DNA from: Isoetes taiwanensis
Lineage: Eukaryota > Streptophyta > Lycopodiopsida > Isoetales > Isoetaceae
Length of the DNA stretch: 64,000 nucleotides
Direction of reading: 5' to 3'
Assembly: GCA_021234155.1 (NCBI GenBank)
Contig: JAJEKV010000003.1
Location: 17,904,386-17,968,385 of the forward strand
Positions within the stretch are counted from its first letter, which is position 1; the number at the start of each line of letters is the position of its first letter. This document shows positions 34,573 to 43,766 of the stretch, piece by piece. The translations under genes and the position numbers were made by a program. Below the pieces are notes generated by a model that saw only the letters and a list, made by a program, of their open reading frames with translations, made no database searches and was not told the origin of the DNA.

Positions 34573-35816
34573 ATGGCCAGGACGAAACAGACTACTAGAG
34601 TTCCTCCAGGTGTTACTCCTCCCAGCGCCCTACTCCAAGAGATGCTTCGACAGCGTGTCGCTCAGCAAGGAGGTCAACCTTCAACAAGCGAGGGAGAGTT
34701 GTCCGAGGAGCACCCCAGCAACAACAACGACCAAGAAGGGGGTGAGACAGAGGTGGAGGAGGATGCACACTCCGATGCGGGAACAGAGGTCCTAGGCAAT
34801 GAGGAGCCGGACGTCATGCAGAAAATCCTCGAAGAAGTGGAGGAGGAGGAAAGGAAGAAGAAAGAAGAACAAGATCGGGCCGAGGAGCGAGAGGAACAGA
34901 GGGAGCCGAGGCTCGAGCCAGCTGAGGAGGAAGAGCTCGCGGCATGGATCAAAAAGCATGAAGCCAAAGAGCGCCGTCGAGAAAAGAAGAGAAAGAGGGA
35001 AGAGGAGGAGCCGAACGCAGCCGAGGAGCTGAAGAAGAAGAAGGCGAAGGTCGTGATGGTGGGCAAAAGAAAACTTGTGCAGGTTAAGCGGGTAAAGACC
35101 CCCAACCCCAAGATCGTCATCACCGAACGATCAGCTGACCAGCCCCGCCCTCCTCCGACGACTCTGACGATGAAGACTTCGTCCCCAACACCGAAGGTGC
35201 AAGCTCTTCAAAACCCCCAGCTGATGAGCAGGCAGTGCCTGACCCGGAGCAGCCCAACCAGCTGCAGAAGCCCCTACCATACCCGACGTGGGACAGAGCG
35301 CCCCGACCAGCCCGAGAGGCGTATGTGATAGACCCCCGCAAGGTCTATCAGAAGAAACTAAGGGAGCACAACGCCTTCATGGTGAAGTGGGAGGCGTACA
35401 ACACGTATTATCAGGAGAACAGAGTACGGGTCATCGAAGGTGGGCATCCGACGAAGAGCCAGACTCTGAAGCCGCCACCACAGAAGCCCAAGCCTCCTAG
35501 ACCACCAGGGAAGAAGAGAACCAGCAGGAAGGAGACTGAGAGGAGAGCCCTCAAGGAGATCAGACATTTTCAGCGTAGCTACGGGTTTTTGATCCCCCGT
35601 GCACCGTTCGCCCGCCTAGTTCGAGAGGTGATCCAAGAGTACAACACGGATATAAGGGTGACGAACGAGATGTTGCTGGCCCTGTAGGAGGCAACAGAGC
35701 AAAAACTGGTGCAGCATTTTGAAGACTCAATAGCTTGCACAGTTCATGCGAAGAGGGTGACACTCATGAGGCAAGACATGCATCTTGCTAGCCACATCAA
35801 GGGAGAGCGCCCGTAA
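34573..35816 (+). pseudogene. Retrotransposon-encoded histone H3-like protein (frameshifted)
   Basis: The ATG opens MARTKQT, identical to residues 1-7 of the histone H3 tail, followed by TRVPPG instead of ARKSTGG; the K4 position is kept and K9 lost. A roughly 170-residue charged region follows: acidic (EEVEEEERKKK) and then basic (KKKKAKVVMVGKRK), likely helical/disordered. The frame changes between 35139 and 35157, in a C-rich run, and continues with an acidic DDSDDEDF patch and a proline/lysine-rich linker. The C-terminal third is an H3 histone fold from 35547: ALKEIRHFQ (αN), PFARLVREVIQEY (α1), EATEQKLVQHFED (α2), HAKRVTLM and a final IKGERP matching the H3 terminus IRGERA. Loop 1 has H3 length, without the insertion typical of CENH3. 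TAG at 35685-35687 replaces the Gln of ALQEA. Total length would be about 414 codons. The role is unknown; nucleosome incorporation or tail mimicry is inference. Confidence 0.9.
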
Positions 35817-35962
35817 ACTTTTGTAAATAATGAAAATTTTTGTTAATATAAAGAGTTTTGGAGGAAGTAATATGTCTAACCTTGCTTAATTAAGTTAAGT
35901 TATTGAATTCTAGTTTTTTTTATTTTAGTTAAAATGGACACTTTAAGCTAATTTGAGAGGAT

Positions 35963-36029
35963 GTCTCACACGTCGCGCCAGGACATAAAATGAAAAGTTC
36001 ATTATCGGTCTGGGCGCAACGTGTGAGAC
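35963..36029. repeat. Hairpin repeat copy 3
   Basis: Left arm GTCTCACACGTCGCGCC, right arm GGGCGCAACGTGTGAGAC, loop with AATGAAAAGTTCATTATC. The arms are identical to copy 1. Confidence 0.9.
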
Positions 36030-36162
36030 CACGCCCCAAAAATGCCCAAAACTGCTCCAAATCGACCAAATAAGGGGTCAATTCTGCCTAACTCGACGAG
36101 TTCAGCAGAATTAGACCCTTACATCACCCAAATTGGACAAGTTTAACCCAATTAGAGTCAAT

Positions 36163-36229
36163 GTCTCACACGTCGTGCCAGGACAGAAAATGAAAAGTTC
36201 ATTATTGGTCTGGGCGCAATGTGTGAGAC
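36163..36229. repeat. Hairpin repeat copy 4
   Basis: Left arm GTCTCACACGTCGTGCC, right arm GGGCGCAATGTGTGAGAC. It lies exactly 200 bp after copy 3 and differs from it by a few C/T-type changes. Confidence 0.9.
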
Positions 36230-36422
36230 CTCTCAGCATTTTCTCCACCATGCCATATCCAAATGACCTCCAGTTTATTGCAATAGATTCATTAGCTGAT
36301 CTTAACATGCTCAAATCCCAAAAGTAGCCTTCAAATCCTCATTTAGACCTCCTAATAGGTCAGAATTGCCCAACCCCAATAAATTTCTAGATCATCCAAA
36401 AATTAGGTTTTTTTCCCTTCTC

Positions 36423-36430
36423 TATAAATA
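36423..36430 (+). promoter_or_regulatory. TATA box before second accessory ORF
   Basis: TATAAATA inside CTATAAATAG, followed by GTCCCCATTTCCCAC, which parallels the sequence after the first TATA box. Confidence 0.65.
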
Positions 36431-36543
36431 GGTCCCCATTTCCCACTTAGCACCCTACAAGTTTGATCTTGACCTTTTAGGCGATCTTTCAGCTCCCAGA
36501 GGCGCTTTTGCATCCGTTTGATAGTCTCATCTTCCCTAGACCC

Positions 36544-38057
36544 ATGGCAACTGCTGACTTCAGGCCAGTGCTCATGCTGCTGAAGCCGATGTCAATGACA
36601 TTTTCCGAGTCTTCCGGAGAGAGATTGATGTCCAAGCAACCTTGCACGCAACGCCAGCATATAAGCGAGTTTTAACGGAGTTTCAAGCTAGGGTAGGTCG
36701 GTCCCTAGTGCAGTTTCCCCCTTGCACAGGCAATTTTGTTCCCCGCCCATCCCTTCAAGCAGCCTTGGGTGATGTCCCGAACATTGCCAAGTACTTAACC
36801 AACAAGGCACAAAGGTTGCCAGATTACATGGTCCTGACAGTTGACAGGACCAAGTACTTCTCCTACACCGCCGCTTTGGCCATATTCCTTTCCCACCGTG
36901 CTGAAAATCCAATGGGGGAACCCTCTATTCCTCCCATGGAGGTGGACCCCATAGCATCCTTAGCAGCAGAACAGATGCTTTTGCAGTACCAGCAAGAGCA
37001 GGAAGGAAGAACATAAGAAGAGGAATCAGACGAGGAAGAGTACACGGAGCTCGACCCAGAGGAAGAACGGCGGCAAGCAGAAGAGGAGCTACCCAACTTC
37101 GAGCGGAGCTACCAGACACTCAGAGTCGCTCCCCCACTTGGGCTAGGCATCACAAGCCTAGCCCCCATCATCATTGACGGTGAGGAGTATCTGCTCCTCA
37201 ACGATATCCAGAACCTCCCCGAATGCAGGGAGAGGGAGTTCCGGCTTGACGAGTTGCTGCACCAACTATGGCAGCAACCAGACTTAGACGACTTCATCGT
37301 CCGGGGAGTCTCAGACTTCCCGCTTCACGTGAGGGAAGCCGACATCTATACAGGGGAGTCGACTTCGGACATTCAAGCCTACACCAACATAAGGCAAGTA
37401 ATGGAAGCCCGAGAACTGCCATCTGAGGAGGAGTTCTATGCCATCCAGGAACGGATGGGGATCCGTGGCAAGACCACGAGCATCTTGATGCCGAGCTCCT
37501 CGACACCACCTCGCTCAAGAGGAGCAGGAATCGACATCAGGCGAGTCGACTCGACAATTAGAGACTACCAAGAAATGACTGAGGTAGAGGTCGATGAATA
37601 CGCCGGAAGGCATAGAGCGGAAGGACAAGCAGGTGGAGAATCATCAGCAACACACAATGACAGGTCCTTGAGGTACTACCTTCCCCTGCTGCTGGATGGG
37701 AGAATAGCGGTAATACACCACAAATTCAGTCCCCGGGGCGAAGAAGGAGTGTTCATGCTCATTGCACTCTTTGGCTTTGGCAGGCATGCTCGAATAGCTA
37801 CAAATGTCGACTATGCTGTCTTAGTTAAGAGAGGGATGGCGCTTGACATCTTCGACTTCGTCGTGCCCTACCGACGGCAGGGAAGATTGGCAGTAACTGC
37901 GGCCTACAACTCCGACCGCAGAGTAGAAGAATTGGTGACAGCCTTACAGGGCGGGACGTCAACCAATGTCCTTAGGAACTTGGGACGCTCGGTAGAAACG
38001 GCCCAAGTTAAGAAATTTTTAGAGGATAACCTATCCTACCGGCGATTTCAAGAGTAG
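36544..38057 (+). pseudogene. Second accessory ORF of the element, unknown function
   Basis: ATGGCAACTGCTGAC is followed near 36560 by an apparent one-base loss, after which one frame runs to 38055, broken only by TAA at 37014-37016. The product would be about 500 residues. The N-terminal part (ADVNDIFRVFRREIDV...VPNIAKYLTNKAQRLPDYM) is followed by an acidic segment around the stop (EEESDEEEYTELDPEEE). A C-terminal part contains RSLRYYLPLLLDGRIAVIHH and GVFMLIALFGFGRHARIATN. I recognise no family. It is not gag, which follows separately and has its own CCHC knuckle. Because it shares the promoter module of the H3-like ORF, it may be a partner protein, for example a chaperone or tethering factor, but that is inference only. 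Confidence 0.7.
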
Positions 38058-38195
38058 TTAAAAATCTTGATCCCGGAGGACTTGTATCTAAAAATATTAT
38101 GTAATAAAAATATTTTGTGCCAATATTTAAATGCTTTGTTGAGTGTATTTGATTCCAGAAATTGTACCGGCAAATACATGAGTACAATAAAGTAA

Positions 38196-39500
38196 ATGAA
38201 TCTAACCGTGAGGCTATGGCCAACTGTGTATGCAGATAGGGAACAAAGAACAGTCGAGCAAAATAGGAGGCCCAACAGAGACGAAGAGACCCCTGACAGG
38301 CAACCCATTCCAAGGAACCTGTTCGAAGGATATGGTCCCATGACTTCAGAAGAGGAGATGTCACAAATACGAACGGAACTGGACCAGATAAAGGCCTTAC
38401 TGGCGGCACAGGCATCATCCGGGCCGAAAACGACACCTCGAAAGTCGGGGAAGGACAAGAAGAGGAGTAAGAGAAGGAGGTCCCCCAGCACAGAAACCTC
38501 CGACTCAAGCTCGCTCTCGGACTCTGAGTCCGAGAATGAGGCTGAGCAAGTGCCGGACCGTAGAGATGGCAGACAGAAGGACGCTAAGGACTTAGATTAC
38601 CAGAAGAATGTAGACTCTGCATTGGGCAACGTATGGAAGGCCCAGAAACTTGAACAGTTCTCGGGCGAGAACAGATCAGGCCTAGAGGCAGAGGCATGGC
38701 TCGACGAGATGAGCGAGTACGGCAACGCCTACGGCATGAAGGATTAGGACAAAGGCAGGGTGGCAACAGTCAACTTGAAGGGAGCCGCACGCATCTGGTG
38801 GAAGGGCTATGCCAAGGCCCATGGCTTGAGCAGAGATGGGTGCAGATTCAGGAAGTTTTCTAAATCCTTCAAGCACCATTATGTTCCTCGGGAACACAAG
38901 TCAAACATGATGCAGCAGTTCTACAGATTGCAGCAAGGGTACAAGACAGTGCAGAAGTACACTGAAGAGTTCATGAGACTAAGGCTGTATGTGCCGAAGT
39001 TGAGTGAAAAGCACGCAGTGGAGAGCTACATCGAGGGGCTGAACAAAGAGATCCGGAAACTCGTAAGGGCAATAGACCCTAAGACGGTATCAGAAGTAGA
39101 GTCCAAAGCAATCAGCTTGCAAGGATCGGGGCCTCAGAACAGTGGGCAGAAACAGCCGTACTACCAGGATAGAGGCAAGGCAACAGGGAGTTATAGCCCT
39201 AGGCCAGCCAGCCCAAGTCCAGCAAAGTCCCCATATAGTGGCAACCAGGGGAAACAGCAGGAAAGAAAGCAGGTGTCCTTCAAGGACAAGCAGGAAGGGT
39301 CGAACTACTCGAAAGCAGTGCGGTCCTTCTTACAGGCAATGCCCAAAGAAAAGAGGTAGGAATGTATGGAGAAGCAGCTTTGCTTCAGATGTTTCCAGCC
39401 AGGCCACCGAACGGCGAATTGCCCCTTCGTTATGAGCTCAGCGCTAGCGGAGTTGGGTGGATGGGACACTCCGTCTGACGACGACGGCGAGGCAGCGCGC
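38196..39500 (+). pseudogene. Ty3/gypsy gag with CCHC zinc knuckle
   Basis: It begins at ATG 38196 (MNLTVRLWPTVYADREQ). A Lys/Arg- and Ser-rich segment (KDKKRSKRRRSPS) is followed by the retrotransposon capsid domain, with KLEQFSGEN, AEAWLDEM, GAARIWWKGY and VPKLSEKHAVESYIEGLN. The nucleocapsid knuckle CFRCFQPGHRTANC (C-x2-C-x4-H-x4-C) is at 39381-39422. Gag would package the RNA into particles. Two TAG stops interrupt the frame (38745-38747 and 39357-39359), both at places where Gln would fit, and the frame continues directly into protease. Confidence 0.9.
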
Positions 39501-42500
39501 GATTATATTGAGGGTGAGTGTCACATCTTTGCTGCTATAGATACAGAACACGCAGAGAATCAGTATAGAGTAATTCCCACAATAGGGAAGGCCAAAACCA
39601 AGTCCTTCATAGTCCTAATAGACTCGGGAAGTAGCCACAACTTCACTTCCCCAAGGATGGTCGACATGTTGAAGTTGAAACCCTTAAAGTCCAAGCCAAG
39701 GCCAGTAATCTTGGCAAGCGGAGCAGTAAGATAGATGACAGGGAAGAGGATCAATTTCGACATTGACTTGCCGGGAATTAATATCCCAATGGGAGCAGAA
39801 GTAATGGGCATCGGCAAGTACGACCTGATAATAGGCATGGAGTACCTTGGACCAGCAGGGGCCATCATTGACTGTGGAAAGCGGAAGGTGACCCTCACAA
39901 CACCCAACGGCAAAGTTATTGAGATCACAGGTAAAGAAGTTGTCCCCATCATGCAGTGTATGTCTGTTAAGAAGCTGCTCAAGTCTATCAAGAGCGAGCA
40001 GATGGCATACATCTTCAAACTTGAGATCGAAGAACCCGAGTCGGAGGAAAGCAAGGAAGACAAAGTACTGAGCAAGTTGCCCAAGCAAATAGCCAACTTG
40101 ATCACGGAATTCCACGATCTCTTTCCAGATGAGACCGAGCAGCTTCCTCCTTACAGGGGAGTCGAGTGTGAGATAGTACTCGAACCAGGGACCAAGCCGA
40201 CGACGAGCAAGGCTCCGTATAGAATGACGACGCAGGAACTGACGGAGCTGAAGAAGCAATTGCAGGAATTGCTCGACCTAGGCTTCATTAGACCTAGCGT
40301 CTCACCATTTGGGGCACCCATTCTCTTTGTCAAGAAGCAGGATGGCAGCTTGAGGATGTGCATAGATTACAGACAACTGAATAAGCACACCATCAAGAAC
40401 AAGTACGCACTTCCCAGATCGGACGACTTGATGGATCAGCTCCAAGGGGCAAAGGTCTTCTCCAAGATCGACCTAAGGTCAGGTTACCATCAAATCAGGA
40501 TAAAGGAAGAAGACATCCACAAAACGGCTTTCAGGACCAGGTATGGGCATTACGAGTTCACCGTAATGCCATTTGGGCTATCCAATGCCCCAACTACGTT
40601 CATGAGACTCATGAACGACATCTTCAGAGAATTCTTGGACACCTTCGTGATAGTGTTCTTTGACGATATTCTGGTGTATAGCAGATCCATTGAGGAGCAT
40701 GCACAACACGTAAGAAAGGTGCTCGAGAAGTTGAAGAGGCATCAGTTGTATGCCAAGTTGTCGAAGTGCCACTTCGCAACAGAGAAGATGGAATACCTCG
40801 GTCATGTGATTTCAGCAGAAGAAATCTCGACGGATCCCGCCAAGATTGAAGCAGTAATCCAATGGCCGGCACCAAAGAACGCCCACGAGGTCAGAAGTTT
40901 CCTTGGCCTAGCAGGGTATTACAAAAAGTTCGTGAGCAGCCCCACTAACAGACTTGATGAAGGCGGAGAAAGTGAAAAATTGGGCAGACCATTGGCTCAA
41001 GAAAGCCCAAGCGGGATTTGAATTGTTGAAGGAAGCTTTGACAACCGCCCCCGTCTTGACCCTGCCAGACCCAGAGAAGGACAAGCTAGTGGCGACGGAC
41101 GCAAGTAAGATAGCCACATGTGCAGTGCTCATGCAAGAAGAGCGGGTAATAGCGTATGATTCCAGAAAGATGAACGATGCCGAAACGCGTTACCCGACGC
41201 ACGATCAGGAATTGCTCGCCGTTGTCAGGGCATTGAGAATTTGGAGGCATTACCTCTTAGGGAGGAAGTTCCAGTTGGACACGGACCACCAGAGCCTCCA
41301 ATATGTATTCACGCAACCACATCTCAATCTGAGGCAGCGAAGATGGATGGAGTTTCTCGAAGAGTATGACTTCGACATAGTCTACAAGCCCAGGAAGCTT
41401 AATGTGGTAGCAGATGCACTTTCAAGGCATCCGCTGACAACTAGAGTGCATTGCAATGCAATCTCGACACTCTCCAGCGATTTCGGGAAGAAAATTGAAG
41501 AAACCTTGCCAACAGATGTGGACTTCAAAGAAGTATGGGCAAGCTTGTGCAAGGAAGCGAGAACAGATAAGGAGAGGGAAAACTTCAAAAATTTTAAGAA
41601 GGAAGGCAACCTTCTGTACCATAAGAACAAGTTGTGCGTGCTAGAATCATCTGGAGTAAGAAAGTTGATCCTCCACGACACTCACAACAGCCCAATAGCT
41701 GGCCACACGGGATTCATGAAGACATACTTCAAAGTGCGTAGCAGCTATTATTGGCCAGGAATGAAGAAGCAGGTAGCTCGTCACATCAAGGAATGTCAGC
41801 TATGTCAGCAAACGAAGGCAGAACAGCTTCGAATTCCAGGTGCATTGGAACCATTAGCGGTGCCAAACGCTAAGTGGGAGGTCGTCAGCATGGACTTCAT
41901 AACAGGGCTCCCAAGAACAGTAAGAGGTAAGGATGCCTTGATGGTCGTGGTCGACAAGTTGTCGAAGATGGCCCATTTTGTGCCTTGCAGGACCACGGAT
42001 ACAGCTATGGATACGGCAAAGCTCTTCACCAAAGAAATCTTCAGGCTCCATGGCATGCCAAAGGAAATTATCTCCGATCGAGATCCGAAGTTCATCAGTG
42101 CCTTCTGACAGGACCTCTTTGCAACGATTCAGACGAAGCTATCCATGAGCACGGCCTATCATCCCCAGATGGATGGGCAAACGGAGCGTACCAACAGAAT
42201 ATTGGAGGATATGCTACGAAACTATGTCTGGAACAAGCAAGGTATGTGGAAGGAATTTATTCACTTGGTGGAGTTTGCATACAATAGCACCAAGCAGGAA
42301 TCATCCCAAATGTCGCCGTTCATGATCAACTACGGCTACCAATGCCTAATTCCAGACACTTGGCACAACCCCGTGTCAAAAGTGGAAGTTTCGCAGCAAA
42401 TGTTGAGCGACATGCAGCAGCTCGTAGAAGAAGTTCGAGGGTATCTTCTCGCAGCAAGAAGCCGACAAAAGAGCATCGCCGACAAACATCGGACAGTCAG

Positions 42501-42990
42501 AGAGTTCCAAGTTGGAGATGATGTATGGCTCAAGATCAAAGTGAAGCAAGCGAAGCTCCGCATCGGAAATTGTAAGAAGCTTGCTCCAAGGTGGGCTGAA
42601 CCCTTCAGAATCATCAAGAGAATAGGTAATCAATCCTACAGATTGGATCTGCCAACACACCTAAAGATTCATAAAGTCTTCCACGTAAGTTTATTAAAGA
42701 AGCATACTCCAAATCCAGATGAAGTCCTGGACACTCCAACGATGTTAAAAATGACAGAAGAACAGATAGAAATAGTTCCAGAACTAATTCTTGATAAAGC
42801 GTTCAAAAAAACAAGGAGATCGGAGTTTCTCCAATATTGGTCAAGTGGAAACACTACAGTACCCACAGTTTATGGAGCAATGGGACGGCAAGGTCATCTC
42901 CGAAGAAATCGGCTCAGGTATAATCTACGCATGCAACTTATGAGGTATGGGTTGCATGCGTTGTTACCGATGATGAGATCAGTACGGTGA
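39501..42990 (+). pseudogene. Ty3/gypsy pol: protease, RT, RNase H, integrase, chromodomain
   Basis: The protease has the aspartyl motif IDSGSSHNF (39618-39644), then TAG at 39732. The RT follows in the same frame, with [14 protein letters not shown], the catalytic FFDD at 40656-40667 and [10 protein letters not shown]. Near 40930 a small deletion shifts the frame. RNase H then follows (VATDASK, YPTHDQELLAVV, LDTDHQSL). The integrase zinc finger HDTH...GHTGF...CQLCQQTK is at about 41678-41815. The integrase core has MDFITGLP, DRDPKFISAF, then TGA at 42106-42108 where Trp is usual, and YHPQMDGQTERTN. A chromodomain begins near 42775; its LVKWKHYS core is in another frame after about 42835. All catalytic acidic residues are present, so the copy looks recently disabled. 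Confidence 0.93.
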
Positions 42991-43766
42991 TCTCTAGGAC
43001 GTGGTGTAATGTCAATGTAGGCATGACCGCGGTTCCGCTTGGAAAGTCTACTTCTGTCCCACGGAAGTAGACGACCTCGAGAGATAAGAGGTCATTCAGG
43101 AATGCATTGATAGGAAAAGCACCTCTAGTCAATGCCTACAGGGAGGACCCTATCCTTCACGCCCCATAGACGCGAAGGACCCTATCCTCCACGCCGGGCA
43201 ACTAAAGGTGTAGGCATGAGCGCCATATAGGCATTATAGGCCATATAGGCATTATAGGCGCTGTCTCCACAGCCACGATGGAAGAAGCATCCTCTTCCTA
43301 CGCCGGGAGATTAGCCATGCATTCATGTAGATAGATGGGGTGGTTTCCTTATAACCAAATTTATAAATAATTAAAAATGGTACTAACGTGGTGTTGACCT
43401 GCAGGCCAATAGAGCGCTCCGGAGGGCTAGGAGGTCGACCTACAAAGACTTGCAACACAAATTTTGTTGTAATGTGTTGCAAGGAATGAAGAGTACCTCA
43501 AAAAATAATTGTATATATGTTGATAAACTAAGACATTATGATAAGTAAAACTAATGGGTAATTGTTGTAATGACATACGGATTGATAAGTAATTGATTGA
43601 ATAATAGTATAATAATGTTCTAAAAATATTACCTTGAGGTAATCATAATAAATGTCCAACTATGATAATAGTATATCGTATGCATCAAGTTGATTGCAGG
43701 TTAAGAAGATCCCAAGTTGGGGAGACCCACGATGTTGCGGACAGCATCAATTTAAGGTGGGGAGAA
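42991..43766 (+). other. Element 3′ untranslated region and polypurine tract
   Basis: No coding sequence is visible. It includes an inverted repeat GTCTACTTC/GAAGTAGAC near 43047-43073 and a tandem GCCATATAGGCATTATAG duplication at about 43221-43257. AAGGTGGGGAGAA directly before the 3′ LTR is the plus-strand primer (polypurine tract). Confidence 0.75.

Larger units (their letters stand above)
35817..36543 (+). promoter_or_regulatory. Accessory promoter module 2 (upstream of second accessory ORF)
   Basis: After the H3-like stop codon an A/T-rich stretch with TGTAAATAATGAAAA could be a 3′ end signal. Hairpin repeats then occur at 35963-36029 and 36163-36229, and a TATA box at 36423-36430 lies about 115 bp before the ATG at 36544. 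Order and spacing copy module 1, indicating duplication of a promoter unit. Confidence 0.65.

Noticed and set aside
34674-35123. Long minus-strand Ser-rich frame opposite the H3-like ORF
   Set aside because: It is the antisense shadow of a Glu/Lys/Arg-rich coding region.
35139-35157. Programmed ribosomal frameshifting in the H3-like ORF
   Set aside because: No slippery heptamer followed by a clear pseudoknot is visible; an indel in a C-rich run explains it.
34573-35328. Reading the MARTKQT start as a chance resemblance in a low-complexity protein
   Set aside because: The same gene, after one small frameshift, ends in an unmistakable H3 histone fold, so tail and fold support each other.
35547-35816. 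Calling the element histone a CENH3
   Set aside because: Loop 1 has canonical H3 length without the usual CENH3 insertion, and the C-terminus is IKGERP as in H3. RVTLM is CENH3-like but not sufficient.
35685-39734. An alternative genetic code or RNA editing that reads TAG as Gln
   Set aside because: One stop is TGA for Trp, the eIF5 relic shows similar damage, and frameshifts are present too. Decay by deamination is simpler; it is listed only as something to exclude.
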